This document shows, piece by piece, positions 17,486 through 25,535 of a stretch of DNA of 48,967 nucleotides; within the stretch, counting starts at the first letter, position 1, and each line of letters opens with the position of its first letter. The stretch is taken from positions 1 to 48,967 of the forward strand of contig NZ_RPRY01000014.1 in the NCBI RefSeq assembly GCF_003949795.1. The letters run 5' to 3'. A program made the translations under genes and the position numbers. The stretch is from Streptomyces sp. WAC06614 (GTDB lineage: Bacteria; Actinomycetota; Actinomycetes; Streptomycetales; Streptomycetaceae). Below the pieces are notes generated by a model. That model worked only from the letters and a program-made list of their open reading frames with translations, did no database searches and was not told the DNA's origin.

Positions 17486-17597
17486 GCGCTTGCCGCAGAC
17501 CTCGCTGCCTGCGGCCTGGTCATCACCCGGGGCACCCCGCCACGGACGGAGGGTTGCCGGACAGCAAGCCGGGGCTAGAACGCTGTCACTCGTGACC
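17483..17597 (-). ncRNA. SAM-IV riboswitch
   Basis: S-adenosylmethionine-binding aptamer in the leader of the aminotransferase gene. Read leftward it shows the conserved blocks GGTCACGAGTG, AGCCCCGGCTTGCTG, CCGGCAACCCTCC, GGGGTGCCCCGGGTGATGACC and a final arm GCGGCAAGCGCGGACC. GGTCA at the 5' end pairs with TGACC after GGTGA (P1). GCCGCAG/CTGCGGC forms a later stem. The match to the mycobacterial SAM-IV sequence used in structural work (Rfam RF00634 class), as I recall it, is close throughout. SAM binding is expected to lower expression of the downstream gene. About 250 nt of further leader separates it from the start codon. Confidence 0.93.
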
Positions 17598-17630
17598 TGA
17601 CAGGAATCCTGCCACAAGATCCACCGAACG

Positions 17631-17665
17631 CACGACCCCGGTCCAGCATCTGGACCGGGGTCGTG
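17631..17665 (-). terminator. Terminator after trpD
   Basis: CACGACCCCGGTCCA (17631-17645) and TGGACCGGGGTCGTG (17651-17665) form a perfect 15-bp stem with a 5-nt loop, 7 nt beyond the trpD stop. It separates trpD from the SAM-IV-controlled unit. Confidence 0.85.
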
Positions 17666-17671
17666 CCGTCG

Positions 17672-18736
17672 TCAGGCGTTGGTGGCCTTCACCCATCGCT
17701 CCAGCGCCGCGCGGGCCGCCCCCGAGTCGATGGACTCCGCGGCCCTGGCCATGCCGGTGCGGATCTGCTCCTCCAGCGAGCCCGTACCGGGGTCCAGGGC
17801 CACCAGGGCGGCGGCGGAGTTCAGCAGGACGGCGTCCCGGACCGGGCCGGTCTCGCCGGCCAGCAGGCGCCGGGCCACGTCCGCGTTGTACGAGGCGTCC
17901 GCGCCGCGCAGGGCGGAGATGTCGATCAGCTCGATGCCGACGTCCCGCGGGTCGAAGGGGTGCTCGGTGACCTTCCCGTCCCGGACCCACCAGACCCGGG
18001 AGGTGCCCGTGGTGGTCAGTTCGTCGAGGCCGTCGTCGCCGCGGAAGACCAGCGCGGAGGAACCCCGTTCGGCCAGGACGCCCGCCATGATGGGCGCCAT
18101 CCGCGCGTCCGCGACCCCGGTGGCCTGGGCGCCGACCCGCGCAGGGTTGGTCAGCGGCCCGAGGAAGTTGAACGAGGTGCGGATACCGACGTCCTTGCGC
18201 GCGGACGCGGCGTAGCGCAGGGCCGGGTGGAAGACCACGGCGAAGCAGAAGGTGATGCCCGCCTCCTCGGCCACCTCGGCCACCCGGGCCGGGGTCAGCG
18301 CGAGGTTGACCCCGAGCTTCTCCAGCACGTCCGAGGAGCCGGAGGCGGAGGACGCCGCCCGGTTGCCGTGCTTGACCACCTTGGCGCCGGTGCCGGCCAC
18401 CACGATCGAGGACATGGTGGAGATGTTCACCGTCTTGGCGCCGTCGCCGCCGGTGCCGACGATGTCCACCGTGCGCCCGGGCACCTCGATCAGCTTGGCG
18501 TAGGAGTACATCGTCCGGACCAGGCCGGTGTACTCCTCGACGGTCTCGCCCTTGGCCCGCAGGAGCACGGCGAAGGCCGAGATCTGGGCGTCGGTGGCCT
18601 CGCCCCGCATGATGCGGTCCATCGCCCACGCCGTGTCCTCGCTGGAGAGGTCCTGCCGGGAGACGAGGGCTTCGAGGACGGCCGGCCAGGACCGGGCCGC
18701 CACGCTGTCGCCGCCTGCCGGGGTCACAACGTTCAT
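17672..18736 (-). CDS. trpD: Anthranilate phosphoribosyltransferase
   Basis: Second step of tryptophan synthesis: anthranilate plus PRPP gives phosphoribosylanthranilate. The 354-residue protein has the PRPP-binding GTGGDG (94-99), the NIST motif, KHGNR (122-126) for anthranilate and the [11 protein letters not shown] segment. Length is normal for actinobacterial TrpD. The ATG has TGGAG 6 nt upstream. No other trp gene is in the window; in Streptomyces trpD commonly stands apart. It has its own terminator and is separated from the upstream qcr operon by another hairpin. Confidence 0.97.
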   Translation of the reverse strand: MNVVTPAGGDSVAARSWPAVLEALVSRQDLSSEDTAWAMDRIMRGEATDAQISAFAVLLRAKGETVEEYTGLVRTMYSYAKLIEVPGRTVDIVGTGGDGAKTVNISTMSSIVVAGTGAKVVKHGNRAASSASGSSDVLEKLGVNLALTPARVAEVAEEAGITFCFAVVFHPALRYAASARKDVGIRTSFNFLGPLTNPARVGAQATGVADARMAPIMAGVLAERGSSALVFRGDDGLDELTTTGTSRVWWVRDGKVTEHPFDPRDVGIELIDISALRGADASYNADVARRLLAGETGPVRDAVLLNSAAALVALDPGTGSLEEQIRTGMARAAESIDSGAARAALERWVKATNA

Positions 18737-18802
18737 GGTCCGCTCCAGGGTCCACAGGTTCGGTCAGAGAGGCCCCCAGCCTATCCAGCCCGGAGCACGG
18801 CA

Positions 18803-18835
18803 AAGAGCCCCGTCCAGCGACTGGACGGGGCTCTT
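18803..18835 (-). terminator. Terminator of qcr operon
   Basis: AAGAGCCCCGTCCAG (18803-18817) and CTGGACGGGGCTCTT (18821-18835) form a perfect 15-bp stem with a 3-nt loop, about 50 nt after the qcrB stop and upstream of trpD. Confidence 0.85.
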
Positions 18836-18882
18836 GCCGTGGCGATCGTTTTCGGCCGGCCGTGTGGCCGGCGGATCAGGGA

Positions 18883-20508
18883 TCAGTGGTGGCCGTGGCC
18901 CGCCTGGATCTCCTTGTACTCCTCGACCGTGGCCTTCGGGATCTGGTTGCCCTCGGCGTAGAAGCCCTTGCTGAGCTTCGCGCGGAGCTTCTCCGTCCGG
19001 CCGATCTTGCGCTCGACACCGTTCTCGTCGACGGCCGGGCCCAGCTCCAGCGGCGCGTACTGCTCGTGCGCCGTGAGGGTGTGCAGCTTGCCCTGCGGCA
19101 GCGGCTCGTGGACCTCGACGAACTCACCGTGCGGCAGGCGCTTGATGATGCCGGTCTCGCGACCGTGCAGCACCTTGTCCCGGTCCCGGCGCTGGAGGCC
19201 GAGGCAGATCCGCTTGGTGACGATGAACGCGAGGACCGGCACGGCGAAGAAGCCGATCCGCACGAACCACGTGATCGAGTTGATCGACAGGTGGAAGTAC
19301 TGCGCGAACATGTCGTTGCCACCGCCGATGAGGAGCACGATGTACTCCGCGATCCAGGCGACACCGAACGCGGTACGGGTCGGGACGTTGCGCGGGCGGT
19401 CCAGGATGTGGTGCTCGCGCTTGTCGCCGGTGACCCAGGACTCGATGAACGGCCACACCGCGATCGCGCCGAGGACCAGCGGGAAGAGCACCAGCGGGAT
19501 GAACACGCCGAGCACCAGCGTGTGGCCCCACAGGTTGATCTCCCAGCCGGGCATGGCACGGATCAGGCCTTCCGGCATGCCCATGTACCAGTCGGGCTGC
19601 GCACCGGTGGACACGTGGTCCGGGCGGTACGGGCCGAGCGCCCAGATCGGGTTGATCGAGGCGATGGCCGCGATGGCCGCGATGACACCGAAGACCAGGA
19701 AGAAGAAGCCTCCGGCCTTGGCCATGTAGACCGGCAGCAGCGGCATGCCGACGACGTTGTTGTTCGTCTTGCCGGGACCCGCGAACTGGGTGTGCTTGTG
19801 GTAGAAGACCAGGATCAGGTGGGCCACCAGCAGGCCCATCATGATGCCGGGCAGCAGCAGGATGTGGATCGAGTAGAACCGGGCGACGAAGTCGCCGCCG
19901 GGGAACTCGCCGCCGAAGAGGAAGAACGACAGGTACGTGCCGACGACCGGCACGGACAGGATCGCGCCCTCCATGAAGCGGACACCGGTGCCCGAGAGCA
20001 GGTCGTCCGGCAGGGAGTAACCGGTGAAGCCGGTGAACATGCCGAGGACCAGCAGCAGGAAGCCGAAGACCCAGTTGACCTCACGCGGCTTGCGGAACGC
20101 GCCGGTGAAGAAGACGCGCATCATGTGCACGACCATGCCGGCGACGAAGATCAGCGCGGCCCAGTGGTGGATCTGGCGGATCAGCAGACCACCGCGGACG
20201 TCGAAGCTGATGTCGAGCGTCGAGGCGAAGGCCTCGGACATCATGACGCCCTGCATCGGCACGTACGAGCCGTGGTAGACGACCTCGTTCATGCTCGGGT
20301 GGAAGAACAGCGTCAGGTACACACCCGTGAGGATGATGATGATGAAGCTGTAGAGGCAGATCTCACCCAGCATGAAGGACCAGTGGTCCGGGAAGATCTT
20401 GCGCATGTTGGCCTTGGCGAGGCTGTAGATGCCCAGCCGGCCGTCCGCCCAGTCGGCCACGCGCTCGCCGCGCGGGGCCTTGCGCTCGGTGTTGACACTG
20501 GTGCTCAT
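18883..20508 (-). CDS. qcrB: Cytochrome bc1 complex, cytochrome b subunit
   Basis: Diheme cytochrome b that oxidises menaquinol in the actinobacterial bc1 (bcc) complex. The 541 residues include about eight or nine membrane helices (roughly 45-400), heme-ligand histidines in RQIHHWAALIF and GLLVAHLILVFYHKH, and a long soluble C-terminal extension typical of actinobacteria. The ATG overlaps the qcrA stop by 4 bp, so synthesis is coupled. Last gene of ctaE-qcrCAB; a 15-bp hairpin follows. In this group the complex forms a supercomplex with the aa3 oxidase encoded upstream. Confidence 0.97.
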   Translation of the reverse strand: MSTSVNTERKAPRGERVADWADGRLGIYSLAKANMRKIFPDHWSFMLGEICLYSFIIIILTGVYLTLFFHPSMNEVVYHGSYVPMQGVMMSEAFASTLDISFDVRGGLLIRQIHHWAALIFVAGMVVHMMRVFFTGAFRKPREVNWVFGFLLLVLGMFTGFTGYSLPDDLLSGTGVRFMEGAILSVPVVGTYLSFFLFGGEFPGGDFVARFYSIHILLLPGIMMGLLVAHLILVFYHKHTQFAGPGKTNNNVVGMPLLPVYMAKAGGFFFLVFGVIAAIAAIASINPIWALGPYRPDHVSTGAQPDWYMGMPEGLIRAMPGWEINLWGHTLVLGVFIPLVLFPLVLGAIAVWPFIESWVTGDKREHHILDRPRNVPTRTAFGVAWIAEYIVLLIGGGNDMFAQYFHLSINSITWFVRIGFFAVPVLAFIVTKRICLGLQRRDRDKVLHGRETGIIKRLPHGEFVEVHEPLPQGKLHTLTAHEQYAPLELGPAVDENGVERKIGRTEKLRAKLSKGFYAEGNQIPKATVEEYKEIQAGHGHH

Positions 20509-21563
20509 CCGCGCTCCCAGAATGCAGGACCGACGGGCTCCTCGAAGTCGCCGAGCGCTTCGAGGAATCCTTCAGCGTTCACGCCGATGCGCAGCTGCGG
20601 AAGGGCGTGACCGGCCGGGCCGAAGATGACACGGGCGCCGTCGGAGAGGTCGAAGGTGGACTGGTGGCACGGGCACAGCACGTGGTGCGTCTGCTGCTCG
20701 TACAGGCTGATCGGGCAGCCGACGTGGGTGCAGATCTTGGAGTAGGCCACGATGCCCTCGTGGGACCACTCCAGTTCCTTCTTGTCCTTGATGTCGGCCG
20801 GCTGGATCCGGACGATCATCAGGGCCGCCTTGGCGATCTGGTTCTGGAAGTCGTGCTGCTCCTCCTCCAGGCCCTCGGGCATGGCGAAGGTCAGCGAACC
20901 GACGGCGACGTCCTCGGGACGCAGCGGCTCCATCGTGTTCTGATTGATGAGCAGCTTGCCCTTGGCCCAGACGGTGTGGCGCAGCTTGTCCTCGGGCAGC
21001 GGGCCCAGGTCGCGCAGCAGGACCACGCCGGAGAGCGGCACCAGGGCCAGCGCGCCGAACATGGTGTTGCGGATCAGCTTGCGCCGGCCGATGACGGACT
21101 CGGCCGCACCGTCGGCGAAGTCCTGCATGACCTTCGCCTTGACCTCCGGCGGAGCGGCGATCGGGTGGCGCTCGTCGGCGACCTCGACGTCGGACATCAG
21201 GGTGCGGGCCCAGTGGACCGCGCCCGCGCCGATGCAGAAGAGGGCCGCGCCCAGGGTCAGGCCCAGGGCGAAGTTGAGCGCGCTCACCTTCCCCAGCGGG
21301 AAGATGTACACGATCTTGTCGACCGGAATGGTCACGTAGGCGGCGATGAAGCAGACCGTCGCCAGCATCGAGATCGTGAAGAGCATCGCGACGGTGCGCT
21401 CGGAGCGCTTGGCCGCCCGCTCGTCGATGTCCTGGATGCGCGGCTTGTGGGCCGGCAGGCCGGGGTCGGCGAACGGGTCGTCCGCGACCGCTACACCACC
21501 GTGGTGGGCGTCGCCCTGCTCGCTCGGCAGGTGCTTGTCTTCGGGAATGTCTTGGCTACTCAT
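20505..21563 (-). CDS. qcrA: Cytochrome bc1 complex, Rieske iron-sulfur subunit
   Basis: Rieske [2Fe-2S] protein taking electrons from menaquinol to the diheme cytochrome c. The 352-residue protein has an acidic/His-rich N-terminus, three membrane helices (about 58-80, 92-115, 168-184; actinobacterial feature) and a C-terminal Rieske domain with CTHVGC (C278, H280, C283) and CPCH (C297, C299, H300). Start and stop overlap qcrC and qcrB by 4 bp each. Confidence 0.97.
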   Translation of the reverse strand: MSSQDIPEDKHLPSEQGDAHHGGVAVADDPFADPGLPAHKPRIQDIDERAAKRSERTVAMLFTISMLATVCFIAAYVTIPVDKIVYIFPLGKVSALNFALGLTLGAALFCIGAGAVHWARTLMSDVEVADERHPIAAPPEVKAKVMQDFADGAAESVIGRRKLIRNTMFGALALVPLSGVVLLRDLGPLPEDKLRHTVWAKGKLLINQNTMEPLRPEDVAVGSLTFAMPEGLEEEQHDFQNQIAKAALMIVRIQPADIKDKKELEWSHEGIVAYSKICTHVGCPISLYEQQTHHVLCPCHQSTFDLSDGARVIFGPAGHALPQLRIGVNAEGFLEALGDFEEPVGPAFWERG

Positions 21564-22369
21564 GACTTCTTGGCCTTAGCGGTGTGGGCCGCGACCCAGA
21601 CGGCGACAGCGATCAGCGCACCCAGACCGAAGATCCAGCCGAACAGACCCTCGGAGACGGGGCCCAGGCCACCGAGCTTCAGGCCGCCGGGGTTGTCCGA
21701 GTACGGGCCGTTCACGTGCTGGAGGTACGCGATGATGTCCTTCTTCTGCTTCTCCGGCATCGTGCTGTCGGGGAAGGAGGGCATGTTCTGCGGGCCGGTG
21801 ATCATGGCCTCGTAGATGTGCTTCGGCTCGACGTCCTCAAGGTTGGGGGCGTACTTGCCGTGCGTCAGCGCACCGCCCTCACCCGTGAAGTTGTGGCACT
21901 GGGCGCAGTTGTTGCGGAACAGCTCGCCACCGTTGGCGACGTCGGCGCCCGCCGGGTCGTACTGCTTGGCGGTCGGCGTGATCGGGCCGGCGCCGAGGGA
22001 GGCGATGTACGCGGCCAGCTGGTCGATCTGCGCCTGGTTGTAGACGACCGGCTTCTTCGGCACCTGGGCGCCGGGCTGCTGGGCGGGCATGCGGCCCGTG
22101 CTCACCTGGAAGTCGACGGCGGCGGAGCCGACGCCCACCAGGCTCGGGCCGTCAGAGGACCCCTGACCGCCGGTTCCGTGGCAGCTTGCGCAGCCCACGG
22201 CGTAGAGCTTCTTGCCCTCCTCGATGGCGAGGGACTGGGCGGTTTCATCGGCCTGCGCCTTGCCCGCGGGGGCGAAGGCGGCGTACAGCCCCCCAGTGGC
22301 CGCCAGCGCGAGGAGTAGAACGACGACCGCCGCCAGCGGATGGCGTCGTCGTGCGGAGAGCTTTTTCAC
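21560..22369 (-). CDS. qcrC: Diheme cytochrome c subunit of bc1 complex
   Basis: Membrane-anchored cytochrome cc carrying electrons directly from the Rieske protein to the CuA centre of cytochrome oxidase, which replaces a soluble cytochrome c. The 269-residue protein has an N-terminal signal/anchor (about 10-35), two heme c sites CASCH (C60, C63, H64) and CAQCH (C155, C158, H159), and a C-terminal membrane helix (about 238-262). It follows ctaE by 76 nt. Confidence 0.97.
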   Translation of the reverse strand: MKKLSARRRHPLAAVVVLLLALAATGGLYAAFAPAGKAQADETAQSLAIEEGKKLYAVGCASCHGTGGQGSSDGPSLVGVGSAAVDFQVSTGRMPAQQPGAQVPKKPVVYNQAQIDQLAAYIASLGAGPITPTAKQYDPAGADVANGGELFRNNCAQCHNFTGEGGALTHGKYAPNLEDVEPKHIYEAMITGPQNMPSFPDSTMPEKQKKDIIAYLQHVNGPYSDNPGGLKLGGLGPVSEGLFGWIFGLGALIAVAVWVAAHTAKAKKS

Positions 22370-22445
22370 GGATTACCCCGGTGTCAGGATCTTCTGCGTC
22401 GGTGTTTCTGGATGGAGTGCCGGGCCGGGCCCGGCGACGTGTTCG

Positions 22446-23066
22446 CTACTTGATCAGGTAGATCGTGGCGAAGAGGCCGATCCAGACGACATCGACGAAG
22501 TGCCAGTAGTAGGACACGACGATGGCCGACGTGGCCTGTTCGTGGGTGAACCTCTTGGCCGCGTACGTCCGGCCGAGGACCAGCAGGAAGGCGATGAGAC
22601 CGCCCGTCACGTGCAGACCGTGGAAGCCGGTGGTCAGGTAGAACACCGTGCCGTACGGGCCGGACGAGAGGGAGATGCCCTCGTGCTTGACCAGCTCGGT
22701 GTACTCGAACACCTGGCCGCCGATGAAGATCGCACCCATGACGAACGTGATGATGAACCACGTCCGGAGCTTCTTCACGTCACCGCGCTCGGCGGCGAAG
22801 ACGCCGAGCTGGCAGGTGAGGGAGGAGAGCACCAGGATCGTGGTGTTCGTCGCCGAGAACGGAAGGTTCAGGAAGTCCGCCTGACTCTTCCAGTACTCGG
22901 CGCCCGTCACGGATCGCAGGGTGAAGTACATCGCGAAGAGGGCCGCGAAGAACATCAGCTCGGAACTCAACCAGATGATGGTTCCGACGCTGACGAGGTT
23001 CGGCCGGTTGACCGTCGGGTGCGCGTGCCCGGTATCTACTGTCGTTGCTGTCGCCACGACCGACAT
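22446..23066 (-). CDS. ctaE: Cytochrome c oxidase subunit III
   Basis: Five-helix COX3 subunit of the aa3 oxidase, 206 residues. Typical segments are [32 protein letters not shown] and [15 protein letters not shown] with conserved His and Glu. It is the first gene of ctaE-qcrC-qcrA-qcrB, the usual actinobacterial arrangement. The ATG codon lies inside a 21-bp perfect palindrome (23057-23077), with no good ribosome site just upstream. Translation may be controlled or the mRNA may have a very short leader. Confidence 0.96.
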   Translation of the reverse strand: MSVVATATTVDTGHAHPTVNRPNLVSVGTIIWLSSELMFFAALFAMYFTLRSVTGAEYWKSQADFLNLPFSATNTTILVLSSLTCQLGVFAAERGDVKKLRTWFIITFVMGAIFIGGQVFEYTELVKHEGISLSSGPYGTVFYLTTGFHGLHVTGGLIAFLLVLGRTYAAKRFTHEQATSAIVVSYYWHFVDVVWIGLFATIYLIK

Positions 23067-23077
23067 TATGTCGGTCG
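23057..23077. promoter_or_regulatory. 21-bp perfect palindrome spanning ctaE start codon
   Basis: CGACCGACAT (23057-23066) and ATGTCGGTCG (23068-23077) are exact complements around one base. On the leftward strand the ctaE ATG is the start of one arm. The site could be a protein operator in the divergent ctaE/receiver-protein region, or an mRNA hairpin hiding the start codon. Confidence 0.6.
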
Positions 23078-23243
23078 CTTATCCCGCCCTCACCCCGGGG
23101 GGTGCCGTTCGGAGTGTCCGGGGGGTGTGCACTGCCCGAACGGCCCATCAGCAGGGTGGACGCGAGGGTGGCCGAACCGATGTTGACAGCGCGTCGGGAG
23201 GAGTAGCATCCCGCGCAAGATTTCCTGACGCGTGGAGGAAACG

Positions 23244-23645
23244 ATGCGGGCGACGGCGAGGGTTCTGGTCTACAGCGACGACGCGAACACCCGGGAGCAG
23301 GTGCGGCTCGCGTCCGGGCGCAGGCCCGCCGCGGACGTGCCGCCGGTGGAGTTCGTGGAGTGCGCGACTCTGCCCGCCGTGCTGAAGGAGCTGGAGCTGG
23401 GCGGGATCGACCTGTGCGTGCTGGACGGGGAGGCCGTCCCGGCGGGCGGCATGGGCGTGTGCCGGCAGATCAAGGACGAGGTCTTCCGCTGTCCTCCGGT
23501 GCTGCTGCTGATGGGGCGCCCCCAGGACGCCTGGCTGGCCACCTGGAGCCGTGCGGACGCCGCGGTGACCCTTCCGGTGGACCCGGTGGAGTTCGCGGAC
23601 GCCCTGGCGGGGCTGCTGCGCAAGCGGCTGACGGACGCGGCCTGA
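23244..23645 (+). CDS. Divergent response-regulator receiver-like protein
   Basis: A 133-residue single-domain protein with the CheY-like pattern. The acidic pair is SDD (D12, D13), the likely phosphoacceptor is Asp61 in CVLDGEAVP, and GMGVCRQIKDE forms helix 3. However, the switch Thr/Ser position is Met90 and the conserved Lys before Pro is Leu110 (TLPVDP), so normal phosphorylation chemistry is doubtful. No output domain or histidine kinase is nearby. It is the only rightward gene among ctaE/qcr and ctaCDF, and seems conserved at this place in Streptomyces (from memory). ATG with GGAGG 5 nt upstream. Confidence 0.82.
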   Translation: MRATARVLVYSDDANTREQVRLASGRRPAADVPPVEFVECATLPAVLKELELGGIDLCVLDGEAVPAGGMGVCRQIKDEVFRCPPVLLLMGRPQDAWLATWSRADAAVTLPVDPVEFADALAGLLRKRLTDAA

Positions 23646-23716
23646 CCCACCCGGGAAGGGGTACGGGCGCCGGGTACGTACGGGCCGGGCAGAGGGCCCG
23701 GTACGGCGCACACGGG

Positions 23717-23758
23717 CCGGGCGGCCGGGCCGGGGTCTCCCCCGGCCCGGCCGCCCGG
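23717..23758. terminator. Bidirectional hairpin between receiver protein and L,D-transpeptidase
   Basis: A 19-bp perfect stem (23717-23735 with 23740-23758, 4-nt loop) of all G and C lies between two convergent genes. It extends to within 8 bp of the transpeptidase stop codon. Confidence 0.75.
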
Positions 23759-23765
23759 GGCCGGC

Positions 23766-25019
23766 TCAGATCTGCGGGCGCAGCCGGGTGACGTCGACCG
23801 GGCTGCGGCCTTCCTGGGTGCCCTTGAGCAGGGCGCTTCCCTCGCGCCAGTCCTTCCAGTCGAGGTTCCAGTCGCCGTAGCCGTTGCCGAACGGGTCCAT
23901 CTCCTCGCCGATGCTGTTGATCACGGTGACGAGGTCGCCCTCGGTGATGTTCTCGTAGAACCAGGCGGCGTTGCCGGTGCTCATGCCGGTGCAGCCGTGG
24001 CTGACGTTCGCGTAGCCGTGGGAGTCGATGGACCAGGGCGCGGCGTGCACGTATTCACCACTCCAGGTGACCCGGGTCGCGTAGTAGACGGGCAGGTTGT
24101 AGTACTCGCTGCCGCCGATGCCGACGGTGTCGCCGCGCATCTGGACGTAGTACTGCTTGCCGAGCACCACCTTGACGCCGTTGCGGGTGGAGAAGCCGGG
24201 CTTGCCGGTGGTCACCGGAATGGTGTTGATCACTTCTCCGTTCCGCTTGAACGTGAGGTAGTGCGCGGAGGCGTCGGTGATGACCTCGACCCGGTCGCCG
24301 ATCTCCAGGGTGAGCGGCTTGGCCGCGGCGCCGTAGAGGTGGTCGCCGACCCGGATGCCCTCCAGATTGCTCCGTACGGAGACGGTGGAGTGCGCGGGCC
24401 AGTAGTCCTTCGGGCGGAAATGCAGCCGGGTGTCGTCGACCCAGTACCAGGAGCCCTCCACGGGGTTCGGTTTGGCGTCCACCACCAGGGCGCGCTCGAC
24501 CACCGCGCGGGCGGCCTTGTCGTGGACGGGCTCGTTGAGTTCCGCCGTGAGGGGCTGTCCGACGCCGTATTTGCCCGCGTCCGGGCCGAATTCGACGTTG
24601 AGGACCTTGTGGGCCGGGGCGGTCTCGAACGTCAGCGTGCGCTGCCCTGGGGCGCCCCGCTCGTTCTCGGTGCTCACGGTGACGGTGTAGCGGACACCGG
24701 CGGCCAGGGGGGCCGTGCTGTGCCAGCGGTCGCCCCGGGCCGAGAGTTCACCTGCCAGGCGCCGTCCGTGGGTGTCCACGGCGGTGACGTCCGTGATACG
24801 GGTCCCGGTCCCGGTGCCCTTCACGGAGACTTCCAGCGGCCGGTCGGGGTCGACGGGGCGGGACCCCGCGGCCTGGTTGAAGGCGACCTGATCGGCCGCG
24901 TCGTACGGACGGGCGGACAGCGGGTGGTCACCGGACCCGCATGCGGTGGCGCCGGCCCCGAGGGACGCGACCAGCATGGCGCAGCTGAGTACCGTCCAAA
25001 GACGCGGAGTGTGCTTCAT
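23766..25019 (-). CDS. L,D-transpeptidase lipoprotein (YkuD family)
   Basis: Peptidoglycan 3-3 cross-linking enzyme on the outer membrane face. The 417-residue protein has a lipoprotein-type signal with Cys27 (ATACGS). Two Ig-like domains follow (about 60-250), as in mycobacterial LdtMt2/LppS. The YkuD domain (about 252-375) has the catalytic motif SHGCTGMS (His341, Cys343) preceded by VHAAPW. The C-terminal tail is Trp-rich (about 380-400). It lies between the two cytochrome oxidase gene groups with no obvious functional link; this placement is seen in other Streptomyces (from memory). Confidence 0.93.
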   Translation of the reverse strand: MKHTPRLWTVLSCAMLVASLGAGATACGSGDHPLSARPYDAADQVAFNQAAGSRPVDPDRPLEVSVKGTGTGTRITDVTAVDTHGRRLAGELSARGDRWHSTAPLAAGVRYTVTVSTENERGAPGQRTLTFETAPAHKVLNVEFGPDAGKYGVGQPLTAELNEPVHDKAARAVVERALVVDAKPNPVEGSWYWVDDTRLHFRPKDYWPAHSTVSVRSNLEGIRVGDHLYGAAAKPLTLEIGDRVEVITDASAHYLTFKRNGEVINTIPVTTGKPGFSTRNGVKVVLGKQYYVQMRGDTVGIGGSEYYNLPVYYATRVTWSGEYVHAAPWSIDSHGYANVSHGCTGMSTGNAAWFYENITEGDLVTVINSIGEEMDPFGNGYGDWNLDWKDWREGSALLKGTQEGRSPVDVTRLRPQI

Positions 25020-25074
25020 ACGGGCAACGCTAAGAACGTATGACGATTACTGCGCGCGGGGTGACTGCAAACGA

Positions 25075-25110
25075 GGGGCCCGGACTCCTCCGAAGAGGTG
25101 TCCGGGCCCC
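25075..25110 (-). terminator. Terminator of ctaCDF operon
   Basis: GGGGCCCGGAC (25075-25085) pairs with GTCCGGGCCCC (25100-25110). After a T-T mismatch the stem continues with CCTC/GAGG around a CGAA loop. It starts 27 nt after the ctaF stop. Confidence 0.85.
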
Positions 25111-25136
25111 TGTCTCACTGCTCGGCCGCGGCCGTC

Positions 25137-25535
25137 CTACTGGTTCTGGTTCTCACCGCGGTAGTACTCGTACACCCAGCCCCACAGGCCGATCAGGATG
25201 ATCGGGGCCGAGAAGTACATCAGCCACCAGCCGAAGATGACGGCCATGAAGGCGAGCGCGCCACCGACCGCCAGCGAGAGCGGCTGCCAGCTGTGCGGGG
25301 AGAAGAACCCCAGCTCGCCCGCCTCGTCGGCGACGTCGGCCTCCAGGTTGTCCTGGGCCATCTCGTCCACACGCGCGGCCGTGAAGGCCAGGTAGTAGCC
25401 GATCATGGCGCTCAGGCCGAAGGCCAGCGCGAGCGCGGTGGTTCCGACCGGCTCCTTCGACCAGACGCCGTACACGACGGTCATGATCAGGATGAAGACG
25501 GAGAGCCAGAGGAACATCCTGCCCTGGATCTTCAC
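25137..25535 (-). CDS. ctaF: Cytochrome c oxidase subunit IV (actinobacterial)
   Basis: Small membrane subunit of the aa3 oxidase specific to actinobacteria, 132 residues. Two helices at the N-terminus (about 5-27 and 32-55) and two at the C-terminus (about 85-122) flank a soluble acidic loop ([20 protein letters not shown]). GTG start at 25535 overlaps the ctaD stop by 4 bp. It is the last gene of ctaC-ctaD-ctaF. Confidence 0.94.
   Translation of the reverse strand: MKIQGRMFLWLSVFILIMTVVYGVWSKEPVGTTALALAFGLSAMIGYYLAFTAARVDEMAQDNLEADVADEAGELGFFSPHSWQPLSLAVGGALAFMAVIFGWWLMYFSAPIILIGLWGWVYEYYRGENQNQ

Noticed and set aside
18862..20610. 582-codon rightward frame opposite qcrB
   Set aside because: qcrB is unmistakable; the opposite frame is charged low-complexity sequence.
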